Of a stretch of 64,000 nt of DNA, positions 1 to 11,452 are shown piece after piece. Position 1 is the stretch's first letter, and the number at the start of each line of letters is the position of its first letter. A model generated the notes under the pieces. That model worked only from the letters and a program-made list of their open reading frames with translations. It did no database searches and was not told the origin of the DNA. Both the position numbers and the translations under genes were made by a program. Origin of the DNA: Nicotiana tabacum (taxonomy: Eukaryota > Streptophyta > Magnoliopsida > Solanales > Solanaceae); NCBI RefSeq assembly GCF_000715075.1, contig NC_134087.1:183985276-184049275 (forward strand), written 5' to 3'.

Positions 1-719
1 TATTTTGTTGCTATTCTTGGGAGATTAGCTTGAAATTGCTTTGAAACAAATGAAAAGTTTACAAATTTCTATTTTTATGAGCAGATGGTTACTTGTAGAA
101 GGAATGTTGACTAGAACAGTGCATTTTTCAACAAATCTTTTGGAGGTGATACATATATTTTGGTTAACCTCGCCAAGAGTATACAAGTTTGCTATCATGA
201 AGACGAGCGATAGATGTACTTCAGGCTTCGATTTGGTCTACTTTTGCTTAGACTTTTTCAGAATCTTGATAAGAGCTTGTAACTTAAACTTATTTCTCTG
301 TAAATTAACCATTTTATTCTTTTGCTTGGTGAAAGTATTGGCCGGAACCAGACCCTCGTTGTCGTCCTGATTATATTTTTTGAATTTATAGGTGTTCTTT
401 TTTATTTCTTCCGATGGAGTAAAGAAAAGTATCTTTTGAGCTTTAGGCATATGGTGGTGACTGTCTATGCAAATGTGAATGGAATAATGAGGTTCCTTGT
501 TTTGACTCACTTGGTCATGTATTTCAACCAAATGGATTCTCATTTAGAGCTCAACATTCGATTCTTAATTTTGTGTTTCTAGCTTTTTCTAAATTGAAGG
601 ATGGCTGTGATTGAGGATTGAAATGAAATTCCGTTTCACTATTACGCGATCTCGTTCCTTGTAATAGTTTATGGTCCTTGACACCTGAAAGCAACCCCGG
701 TTGAAATTTAGTGAAACAA

Positions 720-828
720 CAACAAATTTAGTGGAATCTTACAAGTTACAAGTAGGGTTTGGGGAGGGATTTCAACCACAACAAATTCAGTGGAATCTTA
801 CAAGTTACAAGTAGGGTTTGGGGAGGGA
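720..828. repeat. Two-copy 59 bp tandem duplication
   Basis: A block running from AACAAATT to GGGGAGGGA occurs twice, 59 bp apart (about 720-769 and 779-828), with one mismatch. It looks like a simple local duplication; no coding role is visible. Confidence 0.8.
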
Positions 829-1153
829 AAAGATGACAAAAAACTTGCTGGCTCTTGGTGTCTGCTTGACCAGCTATTTTTGTATTTTCGGGCTTGTCAG
901 TACCCTCCTGTTGGCAGTTAATCAGGCTTTCAAGCAGTGTTTGAACTTGGTCTTTTTAGGGTTGCAGAAAATGATAAAATAAATGCATATGTGATGGAAA
1001 TAGGAAGATATCTACTGATGAAAGCCAAAACCCTTAGCATCCTTCTGAAACTTGTGAAACGAATACTACCCATGCAAATAAAAAATTCTTGTAGTTTTCA
1101 ATGTCCTGGCGATCTCATTGGGGATGTGAAGCAAAGATTTTTATTTTTTTTTT

Positions 1154-1160
1154 AAAAAAA
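1154..1160 (-). terminator. RNA polymerase III terminator of the tRNA gene
   Basis: Seven A on the plus strand give a seven-T run on the sense strand, 22 nt after the tRNA 3' end, as expected for Pol III termination. Confidence 0.7.
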
Positions 1161-1182
1161 CAAACGTCGTAATTCGCACTTC

Positions 1183-1256
1183 TGCTCTCGTTGAGAGTCG
1201 AACTCAAGACCTCCCGCTTACTAAACGGGTGCTCTAACCAACTGAGCTACGAGAGC
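1183..1256 (-). tRNA. tRNA-Thr (anticodon AGT)
   Basis: On the minus strand a full cloverleaf can be drawn: a 7 bp acceptor stem GCTCTCG/CGAGAGC with discriminator A, a D arm with GCTC/GAGC, an anticodon stem CCCGT/GCGGG enclosing a 7 nt loop TTAGTAA (anticodon AGT, read as inosine-GU for threonine), and a T arm TTGAG/CTCAA with loop TTCGACT. Internal A and B box sequences are intact and there is no intron. A run of seven T follows 22 nt downstream in the sense direction. The cytosolic nuclear type is inferred from the plant nuclear context. Confidence 0.93.
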
Positions 1257-2475
1257 TGTTGGTGGTAACGAGCATCAGAAATATTTTGATTTATTTTCTC
1301 AGTAAGCAGTATTGCTTTTCATAAAAGGACATATCACTTCTGGAATTTTGATAGCATAAAGTACTTCTACATCAAACTATAAATTCATAACCTAGAGCAC
1401 AAGATTTATTAACCTAAAAAAAAAAAAAAATAGAGTAATTTTTGTATACGATTTTGTAAACTCATTCATGTAGCAATGATATCACTTAATTTCTTGTACA
1501 AACATTTGCCTATTGACCTCTTATTCAACTTAGATCAAATTGAATGAATAATTAGAGTGTAAAATCAACTATTCTTTACCAGAGAAAAATTACGAACATC
1601 ATTTCCTCTCACCTTTTTTGCACTTTCCAACTATCAAAGGCCTCTAGAATTGCCCCTTTTCGGCTTCTCATAGCTGTTCCCAACAAAGAAGAGATGAGGA
1701 ACGTAAAAACATTATGCAAATCGTATGGATAAATGTATATTTTTAGTCACTCCCAAATATATATATATATATATATATATATGTTTGATGTAATTAAGGT
1801 TATTTTGGTCAACTAATATTGTATTGTCGGATTACGCTAGGTTTGTTGTTATTGTTTTGTGTGTATTATATACACACTTTTGACCACATAATGCGAACTA
1901 GTTTCGGTTGACCTTTATATTTTACCCAATTATATAGTGATAGTCTGAGCACAAGCTCCGACTTCTAGGAAGATGAAATCATCCATTTGATTCAATTGAC
2001 CGGCCAATTTTATATTTTGCCCAATTATTATTGATGTTACCCCTTCCAATTTGTTTTCTTTTGCAATAATTTGGAAGCATTTTTTGTTTGTCCATGGCCA
2101 TTTATAGTCTTACTGTAAATTAATATGATTTATTGCATGACTGCATTCATAAATTAATAAATTTATTATGACAATGGTGTCTGGACCAGCTACATAACAA
2201 TAGATACATTTCCCCTAACCTTATCCATTCCAAGAATTCAGAACCTTAAATTCCCAACACTCTTCCACTTGAATTCTTTGTTATTTCCCACGACAGTACA
2301 GACGTGAGAGCAGAAATATGTTCTTGAATTCTACTAGTCAACCATGTTTTGAATCCCTTTTTGCAGTTCCTGAAATTCGTCTCTGCAATTATTGGAGGCA
2401 AAAGGTAAGAAAACGAAAGCAAACTCAAAATAGAGGGACAAAACAGTATTTCTTGCTCCTAGTTAAAACTGGATA
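1257..2475. other. Intergenic AT-rich stretch
   Basis: No gene is recognised. It contains an (AT)n microsatellite at 1757-1782. The 3' untranslated end of the CGL160 gene may reach the right side of this stretch, but I could not place a poly(A) site. Confidence 0.5.
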
Positions 2476-2643
2476 AAAAGGGTAGCCCGGTGCACTAAGC
2501 TCCCGCTATGTGCAGGGTCCGGGGAAGGGTCAGACCACAAGGGTCTATTGTACGCCGCTTTACCCTGCATTTCTGCATTTCTGCAAGAGGCTGTTTCCAC
2601 GGCTTGAATCCGTGACCTCCTGGTCACATTTACGCCAAGGCTC
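2476..2643 (-). mobile_element. Au-type SINE, internally deleted
   Basis: On the minus strand it starts GAGCCTTGGCGTAA, continues through a B-box-like GGATTCAAGCCGTGG, then the typical body with CAGCCTCTTGCAGAAATGCA, GTACAATAGACCCTTGTGG and GCGGGAGCTTAGTGCACCGG, and ends in a short T run. This matches my memory of the Au SINE family found across angiosperms. Sequence around the tRNA-like A box is missing (GTAA joins directly to the ATGTGACC region), so this copy is deleted and probably silent. An 8-9 bp GCAGAAAT unit is duplicated inside it. It lies ~150 bp downstream of the CGL160 stop codon in the same orientation. Confidence 0.75.
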
Positions 2644-2793
2644 AACTTTACTACACGAAAATTTATCATTGCTTGAACTACATACCTAAGGTTAAAACGA
2701 GGAGATTGTTGTGAGCATATACACCTTAGTAAGTTAACATTGAGGTAGAAATTATCATTGCTAAGCGGGAGTTTGGAGCCATACCTATTAAAA

Positions 2794-5700
2794 TTATGTT
2801 TCTGTCTTCTTTTCTACAACTGTCGTCAATGCATCTTCGATAGCTTGGGCAAAAGTTGCAGTCTTGTAAGTGAAGAATCCAACTAACATGGGTATCAAGT
2901 CAAGGTGCATGAATCCATACTCCGGCTCAAGGATCCTGAAAAGAAACCAAATTAAGCAAGCAAATGACACAAACTTAAGCCACTTTTATGCAATATAAAG
3001 CGACAAAGCTTGCTCCAAACGGTCATAGGATAGAATAAAGTCTAAAATGATTAGTTCCACATAATCAGTAACAGGTTCAAGCTATTTCAGAATTGTTGGT
3101 AATGTCCTTTTTAGTGGTGTTACAGCTATTACTGGACAAGTCTCAAGGTGCTCATATGGAACTGAGTGAAAATTGCACTTCGACTTTTGGTCATGGACTA
3201 AATTCTTGGGACATCTTAGACAAGAAACACAACACAGTAATGATTTTAATGCCATTACATTAAATTTAAACTCAAGTGTAAATAACTTTCTGCAGCTTAC
3301 TAAGTTCCTTTTTTGGTCTTTGGCAGATAAGTGGTTAACTTCTGTATTTAGTAAACCAAAGATCTGATCCAAATCTTCTTTTTATATAAGAAAAGGTCTC
3401 TACTAAATCTTGAAAGTAAAATGTGAATAGAAGAAACTGAAGCTACCTCCAATTTCTTTACCCATCAAGAAAAATTATAAGAGAAGTTTCTTTGAAACAA
3501 TTACTACTCTATCCACACGTGTTTTGACGCATTATGATGATAGTGGAAGATCCTTACCCATTCCACCGGTTATAAATCATGACTAAAACAACAGGAACCA
3601 ATAGCCTTGGCTGCCCAGCTGCTCCCCTGCAAGTAAAGCTTTCTTGTAAGTTAATTAATCAAAACTCAAGCTAGTCATTTATGGTATATTAGTGATATGA
3701 TTACTATTCCTATGTCAGTTAGGGATTCAATAATGATATCATGTCTTGGATTTCTATTTACCTAGCTGATCATGTACACTGAAAATGGTAATTGCAAGTC
3801 TGACAAAGTATGAAGAGGATGAGGATGTTAAAAAAGTAAACCTAAAAACATATATTTACCTATTTTTAATCCAGGGACAAGGTACAAAGAGGAGGAGGAT
3901 GTTAAAGTTCCCATCAACACATTGACGATGACCATCATACATATTTAAGCCTATTTGCCAATAATGGTTTACTCAAACATTCTTCTTTTTGAATTTTCAT
4001 TTGTGCAAATAAAATATCTTATTAGCATGTGCGAAAGATCATACGGTCAGCTATTCACCAGCAGAAACCATAAACAAGGGTCATCTTTATGTAGAGTCTC
4101 AGCACAATGTACATGACTTGCCACCAAAAAGAAAATCCACAAACACGACGATAAAAAGAAAAATTGACCACGTCCCCTACCAGAGATTTTTCCAGAACCA
4201 GGCAATGTGTATCTTATGCAGAGTGGAGGATCATGGTCCAATTCCACTAAGAAAATGGAAAGAAAACTTCTAATCTAAACCCTTCTTTGATATGATTGTT
4301 AGAATTAGGTCTGAACAAACAAATATTACAAATGACGAACAACTACTATACCTCAGCCCAAAATAGTTCGGCTTAGCTATATAAATTCTCAATACCCATT
4401 TATTGCAGTTAAACATGTTACATGCCAATACTTCATAATCTATCCTCTAAAAGAGATTAGGGTTCTCAGATACTAGAGTTATCTACATTTTATACCAACA
4501 TAAAGATCTCTAAACAAATTAAACAGGCCCCTAGCTAGCACCAGACCTAATTCAAGTGTACCAATACGACTGAACCTTAATCCTAACAAGCCGGCATTGC
4601 CTATATGGATCTTTTGCTTCCATTGTGTTCTGTTATTCACTAAATTCCATATATTCTGGGGGAGTGTAGGTGTCTACTTCCTTCCATGTGATTTCATATA
4701 TAACTTGTCTCCTTTAGTTACCTGTATTCAAAGGTTTATGCAGAGGACGGTTGAACCATCTCATGTTACCTTCTCTTGTTTTATCTTCTATTTTCTTCTG
4801 TGTAATCTTATATGATCACGCATCCAAATTCACATTCACATCTCTACAACATTCATTTCGTGGATATATTGGGTTTTTGAGTCCCATATTCTCTGACATG
4901 ACATTATCGGTGTCAGCATCGTTTTATAAAACTTGCCTTTCACTCTCATAGATATCTTTATTGCATAGCACTCTCGTAGCAATCCTCCACTTCAGTCATC
5001 CTATTAAAGTTCTATGTGTTACATATTCATTTATTATTCTATTCCCTTGAATCACAGAGCCTAGATATCTTAACTGCCTATAACCTCCCACAAGAATCCT
5101 CTAATCTCACTTCAACTTCATTCTTCTATGACGACCAAAGTTGAAGTGCACATATTCTGTCTTACTTCTACTTATCTTAAAACCCTTCTCTATATTACTT
5201 CATAGTTCAACGTTTTGGTCGACTCCTTTGTTATTTCGTTGATTAATACAATGCCATTTGCAAATAGCATATAACATGAAAAGTTATCTTGTATGCTAAC
5301 AACTACAACAACAACAACAACAACAACAACGACCCGGTGAAATCCCACTAGTGAGGTCTGGGGAAGGTAGTGTGTACGCAGACCTTACCCCTACCCCGAA
5401 GGAGTAGAGAGACTGTTTCTGAAAGACCCTCGGCTCAAGAAAACAAAAAGACAAAAAGGGGACAATATCAGTAACAACACAGAAATAATATGAAAAATAG
5501 GAACAACATGCAATCAAGAAGAAAGATACAAAGCAAAAGCGAAATAGTATACCTACCAGACTAGACTCACAAACTCATGACATAAGCCAAGACTCAACTA
5601 CCTCCTACCCTACAACCCTAATACTCGACCTCCACGTGTTCCTATCAAGTGTCATGTCCTCGGAAATCTGAAGCCTCGCCATATCCTGCCTAATCACCTC

Positions 5701-8700
5701 CCCCCAATACTTCTATTGGTGGAAAAAAATACTATTGTTACCTCATTCATAACTAGGATAAGTAAGATCGGGCTCAAGGCAAACCCTTGGTGTAAACTCA
5801 TTGTTATGAGAAACTTCGTTAGTTTACGTCATGGATCTTTCCTGAGCTTGTATTTGCTGTTAAATTAACAACTTTAACTTGGAGAAACTCATACTAACCC
5901 ATGTATCTTAAATTACTGGAGCCCATATGGTCAAATAGCTTCATAAATGATATGATAATTATAGCACTTCCACGATGTAGCACACATATACCATGCAGAT
6001 CATACAAGAATGATAAAAAGCTAGCCTGAATTAACTTTCCCTCTTAGTATCCTAACTTACTAGTGGATGCAACACTTTTGGTGTGAAAAGTTTGAACCCA
6101 GTCTCTTCCCCCACCCCGCATTCCCCTGGGGTTTTGGAGAAGGAGACAAGGGAAAAAGGGAAAGATAGGAACCAGAAGCTTAAAAGACAAACAGATGTAA
6201 TGATACTTCATTCTAAAGGTATCTACTCATTAAACCCCTGGGGTTTTGGAGAAGGAGACAAGGGAAAAAGGGAAAGATAGGAACCAGAAGCTTAAAAGAC
6301 AAACAGATGTAATGATACTTCATTCTAAAGGTATCTACTCATTAAACAGAACAATGTTTCTCCTGCATAAGACAACAAAATTGTAATATGGAAATCATAT
6401 TCAGTTTCGTGAGCAAAAGATTATGGAACTACATTCTGGCTATGATTAAGAAGGAAGATAAAAGACAACACTAATATATTCAAGATAAACATATAAAGGA
6501 GGAGTCATCAGCTAAAGATTGAATCATGAAAAGCATACTTGATAAGCGCTTTGGGTCCATCTGTCCTTATAGAATCAACGCTGTTCCCCAACATACGTAT
6601 GTACATCAATGAACCAAGTAGCCCAGCTCCATAACTGGACAGACGAAACACATAACATTTTATCAACACCAAACATATACATGTACATGAAAATGAAAGA
6701 ACCAAGTAACCCAGCACCATAACTGGTCAGCTGAAATACATAGGAGTAATATTTATCAACACCAGTTTTAAAAGCTTCACGGCATATGTGCAGATTACCA
6801 GCTTTATTCAAAAGGCAATTTATTCCTTACAACAAGTTGGGAAACATAAATTCATCTAAGCAAAACTGAAATAAAACAGCCCTGGCTTGACAAAGGATAT
6901 GGAAAGAATACTAGAAGATTTGGTCATTTCATTGAATGAAATTGCTATTTGTTCAGTAACAACATCACGATTTCCTTCGTTCGCAAATACTAACTTAAGG
7001 AAAGCTAGCTTAATGGTTAAGGGGTTAGGCCAAACTACAACATCATTTGAGTCGGACCATACACTAATTCGAAAGAGATAGTGAAGAACCAGAACCTATA
7101 GAAAGTCAACTAGTTTACCTTGCTGCAATTTCAGGAGAATAAGATACATAAGCTGAAAGTATGCCAACACCACCAATCCCGAGGGTGACAAACTGTAATT
7201 TGTCCTTCAACTGCAAAGGAAAGAAAATCAAATATTTTAAAAGTTACATCAAGGTTCTGCGCTCAGTCCGTTCTTATTTGCCCTGGTGATGGACGCGTTA
7301 ACACACCATATTCAACGGGAGGTGCCATGGTGTATGCTATTCGCTGATGACATAGTTCTGATTGATGAGTCGTGAGCCAGTGTTAACGAGAGGCTGGAGG
7401 TTTGGACAAATCCTCTTGAGTCTAAGGTTTCAAGCTGAGCAGGACGAAGACGGAATACCTGGAGTGTAAGTTTAGCACTGAGCCGAGGGAAGTGGGCGTA
7501 GATGTGAGGTTTGAGTCAGTTTCAAGTACCTTGGGTCAGTTATCCAGGGGAGGGGAGATCGACGAGGATGTCAAACACCATATTGGGGTGGGGTGGATGA
7601 ATTGGAGGTTAGCATCTAGAGTCCTGTGTGACAAGAGAGTGTCACCGATACTCAAAGGTAAGTTTTATAAAACCGGCCATGATGTATGGGTCTGGATGTT
7701 GGCCTGTTAAGAACTCACATATCAAGAAGATGAAAGTAGCAAAAATGAGGATGTTGAGGTGGATGTGCGGGCACATTAGGATGGATAAGATTAGGAATGA
7801 TGTTACTCAAGAGAAGGTGCGCGTGGCTCCCATTGATGACAAGATGGGGGAAGCGAGGCTTAGATGGTTCGGACATGTATAGAGGAGAAGCACATATGCT
7901 CCGGTAAAAGGTGTGAACGGTTGGCTGTGGAGGGCACGAGAAGAGATAGAGGGCGGCCTAAGAAGTATTGGGGAAAGGTGATCAGGCAGGACATGGCGAA
8001 GCTTCAGATTTTCGACATGGCTGTTGATAGGAAGTTATGGAGGTCGAGGATTAGGGTTGTAGGTTAGGAGGCAGTTGAGTCTTTCCTTATCTCGTACCTT
8101 CATGAGGCTAGTGGCAATGTGGTGTCTTACTACTCTTTCGCTTCTTATAGTGCCGGGTCTATTTATTGTTTACAGCTTTTGCTTTGTATCTATCTTCTCT
8201 ATCTTCTGGTTTCCATGTTGTTGTACTTTTCCTATGATTTCTGGGGTGGTACTAATATTGTCTCTTTTTGTCTTTTGTCTTCTCGAGCCGAGGGTCTTTC
8301 AGAAACAGTCTCTCTACTCCATCGGGGTAGGGGTAAGGTCTGCGTACACACTATCCTCCCCAGACCCCACTAATGGGATTTTACTGGGTCGTTGTTGTTG
8401 TTGTGTGAATTTGTACAGCGTCGACAGATCTCAATCAAGAGTATGATTCATGTGGAGTAAACACTAAACAAGTACCTTAAGATATTGCTCCTCTGACTGA
8501 GCAGCTAAAACTTTTGGATCCCCTTTTGTACATCTTGTTTCCCGGAGTAACACTTCCTGAGGAATTGAAAACCCAGAATTAGAAGGTTAAGTAGCATATT
8601 TTCTATATCTCAGGAGGGAGACATGTTTTGAGCCAAAAAACAACAAATCAAATTTCAAGAAATGAACTCTTTAGGCAGTTCTGATGACATACGCTGCCCC

Positions 8701-11160
8701 CAGTTGCAGCTTTTGCAGCCCTATCCCACTTCTCCTGCTCGCGTCGTGTTGGTGCTGGTCTCCATCTTTGAGATGCCCTTACACTAGCCTGAAATCACGA
8801 CGAGCATAAGAAGACAAATGCTCAAATAGCTAAAGCCAAGTGACTTTTAATAGGCATACCTGAGTTTCCTCGATTGCGGTGTCTAGAATAGGTTTTGAAC
8901 GGGCTATTAGCTTCTCAGTCAAGTCAACATCCAAACTACACTATCAAAAAGCAATTACTTTAGAGGATGAAGGAACTCATATATCTGATTTCAAAAGAAA
9001 GGAAGAATAGGAGTCTCACCTGTCAAGACTCATGACTCTGTTTAAACTAAGAAATCCAGATGACTCTTCCTGTTCAGAGATCAAGTTGATATTAAATCAC
9101 AAAGAAAATAAAGCAACCATTTAAACAGAAATGGTATATAAACCAAATGCTCGTGATTCTACCCTCTAGAAGCAAAACAACATTTTTAGACTACAGAAAA
9201 GTAAAGAAACAAACTGTAGTTTCATGCAATTCACTTAAAAAAATGGAAATGCAACCATTCAATAACTAACATTACTTTATTCCTTGACATGCAGAAAGAC
9301 AAGAAATATACCAATAATTTGAGCCCGGCCGACTAAGAAAGATTCCTCAGAAAATATTAAAATTAATCGCAGAACAACACAACAGTGAATCCGTAAAGAA
9401 GTTCAATCAATCAATCAATCAATTAACCATGCCTCAATCCTTGGGGTCAGCTACATGAATCCTACCATTCTTCTCTATTCGGGCACATTTCATTCCAATA
9501 CTAAATAATTGATCTTTTAAGACAAATCAGTGGTCCTCTATGTAAATGGTATTTTTGTACTGGAAAAACATACTCGACACATGGCATGCACAAGAGTCAA
9601 CACATGGCAAGCGCATTAAGATTTTCCTAGTCAACTCCTGTTCAGCTAAAGTCATCCTAGACGAAGACCAAGGAACCATCCGGGAAGTTAGCCCTGGTCC
9701 ACTTCCTCAATACCGAACAATGCAGCTCCGGAGTAACCCATCCGAATGATTATAAACATCAGGGCAGTTAGTACTTACGCACCAATAAACTCCGAGATAT
9801 TCAGGATTCACCATTAAGCACGTCAGACAGTTACAATTCAGCTAGCGTAACGGTCGGGATTCGCCTTTACTGCTGGTAACAGATGAAACGTGTGAGAGAA
9901 GTATCGGGAACGGTTGCAATTATATTATCCTATAAATATCCCCTCTCCCCGACATTGTAATTGATTCATTCTAATGTACAAATACTATACTGAATCTATA
10001 GCAGACTCTCTGTGCTCATTGCTCTCGCGTTTCAAGGCTTGGACCAATCAATAAGAATCTCTTTATCTTGATCTTTGTCTACTTCGTTCAATTATTTAGC
10101 TTGTTGTTTTTATTACACTATTTTCATTATATTCGTATCAACAAAGGTTCAATTATCTTAGTTTAATCAGATTACTTTGTGGCCTAAAATCATAAACTCA
10201 ATTGCTTGACCTAGGAACACAATTTCAGGTTAAACAATTTTAAGACCAGCTTGGTGTGATATCAATGAAATGCTAGTTTCTTTATCACTTAAAAAAAAAA
10301 AAATTACTTATCCCAACATATGCAGTCTAGCAAAAAAAAAGCTAAGTTGTAAGGCAGTTCAACTTCAATAACCAAAAAAAAAAAAAAAACTCGAGAAGAG
10401 AAAAGAGTCGTTGTTTCAAGAACAAAGGGCTTTCATATTTTGTATCAACATTTCAAATTCTCAAGAAACCAAACAATTAACAGAATTAAGAAAGTACTTC
10501 CTCATGCTTTTTTTTGTCCTTCAGTCTGTCAAAAAAGATATACTTTTCTTTAAACCATTTAGCTTTAAACTTCTCACCTTAATCTTAACAGCTTCTCTCC
10601 TAAACACTTTTTTGCTTCTATCCTAAAGCACTTTTTTGAGAAGCAATTTTGAAAAAAATACATTTACAAATCAGTTTTTTAAAACTTGCCAAACAAAAGT
10701 TGATGCTCAGAAGTCTAATTAGCCAAACACAAGCTGTTTCTCAGCAGAATTGCTTTTCGCCAAACGGGCTATTAGAATAGCTCAAAAGGCCAAGATTAGT
10801 ACGGAAAGATTGGACCTTTTTAGGAGCAGAGCGAGAGGCAGTATCATTTTCTTGAGAATCCTGAACATACTTTTTCATACGACCCATAAAATCTTTGTTC
10901 CAAATAAAATCATCAGAAGTGAGAGGGTCTACATCCTGACCCCAGTATTTTCTAAGCTTAGTTGTAGTAGGTGGGCCCCCATAATCACCTGGAGCATCCC
11001 CAGTAGACCATTTCATAGGCTTCTTTTTAGGAAGAATCACTTTTGTTTGCCTTGGATGTGGTTGTTGGGATTGTGTTGGGGATGAATTGTTTGCAGATTC
11101 TTGAGATTTTGGTGTGGCCGTTGAGGTTACTGAGAGGTAGTAGCAATTTAGAACTGCCAT
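2794..11160 (-). CDS. CGL160: CGL160, chloroplast ATP synthase assembly factor (AtpI/UncI-like), nine exons
   Basis: Exons on the minus strand: 11160-10816, 9069-9020, 8935-8860, 8788-8693, 8556-8476, 7210-7119, 6634-6539, 3626-3558, 2935-2794. All junctions are GT/AG, phases match, and together they encode 348 aa, close to the ~350 aa of Arabidopsis CGL160. The N-terminal part (exon 1) holds the conserved [19 protein letters not shown] block behind a probable transit peptide. The middle has [16 protein letters not shown] and [19 protein letters not shown]. The C-terminal third has four hydrophobic segments (near residues 221-240, 248-263, 286-300, 315-331), including the [17 protein letters not shown] and [20 protein letters not shown] blocks of the AtpI-like domain. 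In this family the protein sits in the thylakoid membrane and aids CFo c-ring and CF1 assembly. I see no frame break. Introns 1, 5 and 7 are enlarged by transposons. A 52 kb DNA element begins ~75 bp upstream of the ATG, so expression may be altered (inference). Confidence 0.9.
4345..5298 (-). mobile_element. Old RTE-type LINE fragment (3' part), in CGL160 intron 7
   Basis: The minus strand carries a decayed reverse transcriptase end: peptide pieces resembling [13 protein letters not shown] (a degenerate FADDIVLI motif), GKFYKT and MNVVEM..WMRDHIR in shifting frames with many stops. It ends with a GGCTATATGAAT-like 3' region near 4345. The upstream part of the same element continues at 5713-5835 beyond a younger insertion. 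It is dead and has the same orientation as the gene. Confidence 0.65.
5299..5712 (-). mobile_element. Younger RTE LINE 3' end with (TTG)n tail, inserted in the older LINE
   Basis: Minus-strand sequence closely parallels the end of the LINE at 7250-8405: the [16 protein letters not shown] coding end, then GAGCCGAGGGTCTTTCAGAA, GGGGTAAGGTCTGCGTACAC, and a terminal run of TTG triplets at 5303-5329. This 3' end is shared by Solanaceae RTE LINEs and the tobacco TS SINE (family knowledge). It is 5'-truncated, as usual for LINEs. Confidence 0.8.
5713..5835 (-). mobile_element. 5' remainder of the interrupted older LINE
   Basis: The minus strand reads [24 protein letters not shown] residues, corresponding to the conserved block just before the FADD motif in RTE reverse transcriptases. 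The next part of that domain resumes at 5290 after the 414 bp younger insertion, so the two pieces belong to one older element. Confidence 0.65.
6123..6347. repeat. 112 bp perfect tandem duplication in CGL160 intron 7
   Basis: A unit beginning CCCCTGGGGTTTTGG and ending ACTCATTAAA is present twice in direct tandem (starts 6123 and 6235) with no difference that I can see, so it is a recent duplication. It is noncoding and lies within the large intron 7. Confidence 0.9.
6592..6770 (-). repeat. Duplicated CGL160 exon 7 start (pseudo-exon)
   Basis: The 3' splice site and first ~30 nt of exon 7 (CAG|TTATGGAGCTGGGCTA) are duplicated 88 bp upstream at 6722 (CAG|TTATGGTGCTGGGTTA), with similar following intron-like sequence. 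The upstream copy reads YGAGLLGSF and then departs from the family. The downstream copy at 6634 is the one whose frame and downstream residues fit the conserved protein. The upstream copy could compete as a 3' splice site. Confidence 0.75.
7250..8405 (+). mobile_element. 5'-truncated RTE-type LINE in CGL160 intron 5
   Basis: The plus strand carries the C-terminal half of an RTE-clade reverse transcriptase in broken frames: [20 protein letters not shown], then [13 protein letters not shown] (catalytic FADD), [30 protein letters not shown] and [11 protein letters not shown]. Several stops and frame shifts separate them. The 3' region has GAGCCGAGGGTCTTTCAGAA and GGTAAGGTCTGCGTACAC and finishes in GTT repeats at about 8391-8403. 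It is antisense to the host gene and 5'-truncated, so it cannot move on its own. Confidence 0.85.
9403..9500 (-). mobile_element. LINE or SINE 3' tail with (TTGA)n end
   Basis: The minus strand ends in repeated ATTG units (plus strand CAATCAATCAATCAATCAAT), preceded by the TTCATGTAGCTGACCCCAAG block typical of plant RTE or SINE 3' ends. Only the tail remains. It lies in CGL160 intron 1. Confidence 0.55.
9541..10142 (+). mobile_element. Possible solo LTR in CGL160 intron 1
   Basis: The stretch begins TGTAAATGG and ends GTATCAACA. It contains a promoter-like CCTATAAATATCCCCTCTCC (about 9930), followed by TCTCTGTGCTCATTGCTC, a layout typical of a plant LTR. I could not find a matching target-site duplication, and no retrotransposon body adjoins it, so ends and identity are tentative. 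Confidence 0.35.
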
Positions 11161-11170
11161 TTCTTTTGTT

Positions 11171-11188
11171 CACTGTGTGTGTGTGTGT
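11171..11188. repeat. (GT)n microsatellite in the CGL160 5' leader
   Basis: A run of GT dinucleotides (AC on the gene's strand) lies 11-28 bp upstream of the CGL160 start codon, between it and the E0 element end. Confidence 0.85.
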
Positions 11189-11235
11189 TTTTCTTTGGAT
11201 TTCTGGGGATGGAAGCATCTGTGTTGGATGTCTGT

Positions 11236-11452
11236 AGTCCGAAACCTTTTTAATCATTTTTTTTTTTTTTGACAAAAAGCACTTTTGTACTACTTTAAAA
11301 AAAAAGTTACATAAATGAGTAAAATGCAGTATTATACTACGAATTACTTTAACGGAAATTTTGCCGTTAAAGTAATTCGCAGTATAGTACTGCGTTTTTG
11401 TTTTTAAAAAAATTGTAAATCGCAGTACTATACTGCGTTTTACTAAGATATA
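11236..11452. repeat. Left terminal inverted repeat of E0
   Basis: It matches the complement of 63463-63676 from GTCCGAAACC through GTTTTACTAAGAT with a few mismatches and A-run length changes. Inside it, 11321-11396 folds into a hairpin with ~35 bp arms (centre AACGGAAATTTTGCCGTT). The palindromic core AGTATAGTACT and its variants recur. Confidence 0.88.

Larger units (their letters stand above)
1..1182. other. Unassigned flanking sequence
   Basis: AT-rich sequence with several short open frames on both strands, none of which I can match to a known protein or join into a convincing spliced gene. A gene end could lie here, but I see no supported exon. The only clear structure is a short direct duplication at 720-828. 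Confidence 0.5.

Noticed and set aside
41..582. Possible protein exons at the left window edge
   Set aside because: Frames on both strands are short, A/T-driven and unrecognised, with no supported splice pattern.
2246..2428. Minus-strand 60-codon frame downstream of CGL160
   Set aside because: No family match; lies in AT-rich flank beyond the SINE, and no splice link to the gene.
11227..11235. Nine-base target-site duplication of E0
   Set aside because: ATGTCTGTA on the left and TCTAGTGTG on the right do not match at 9, 8, 5 or 3 bp, so no duplication is claimed.
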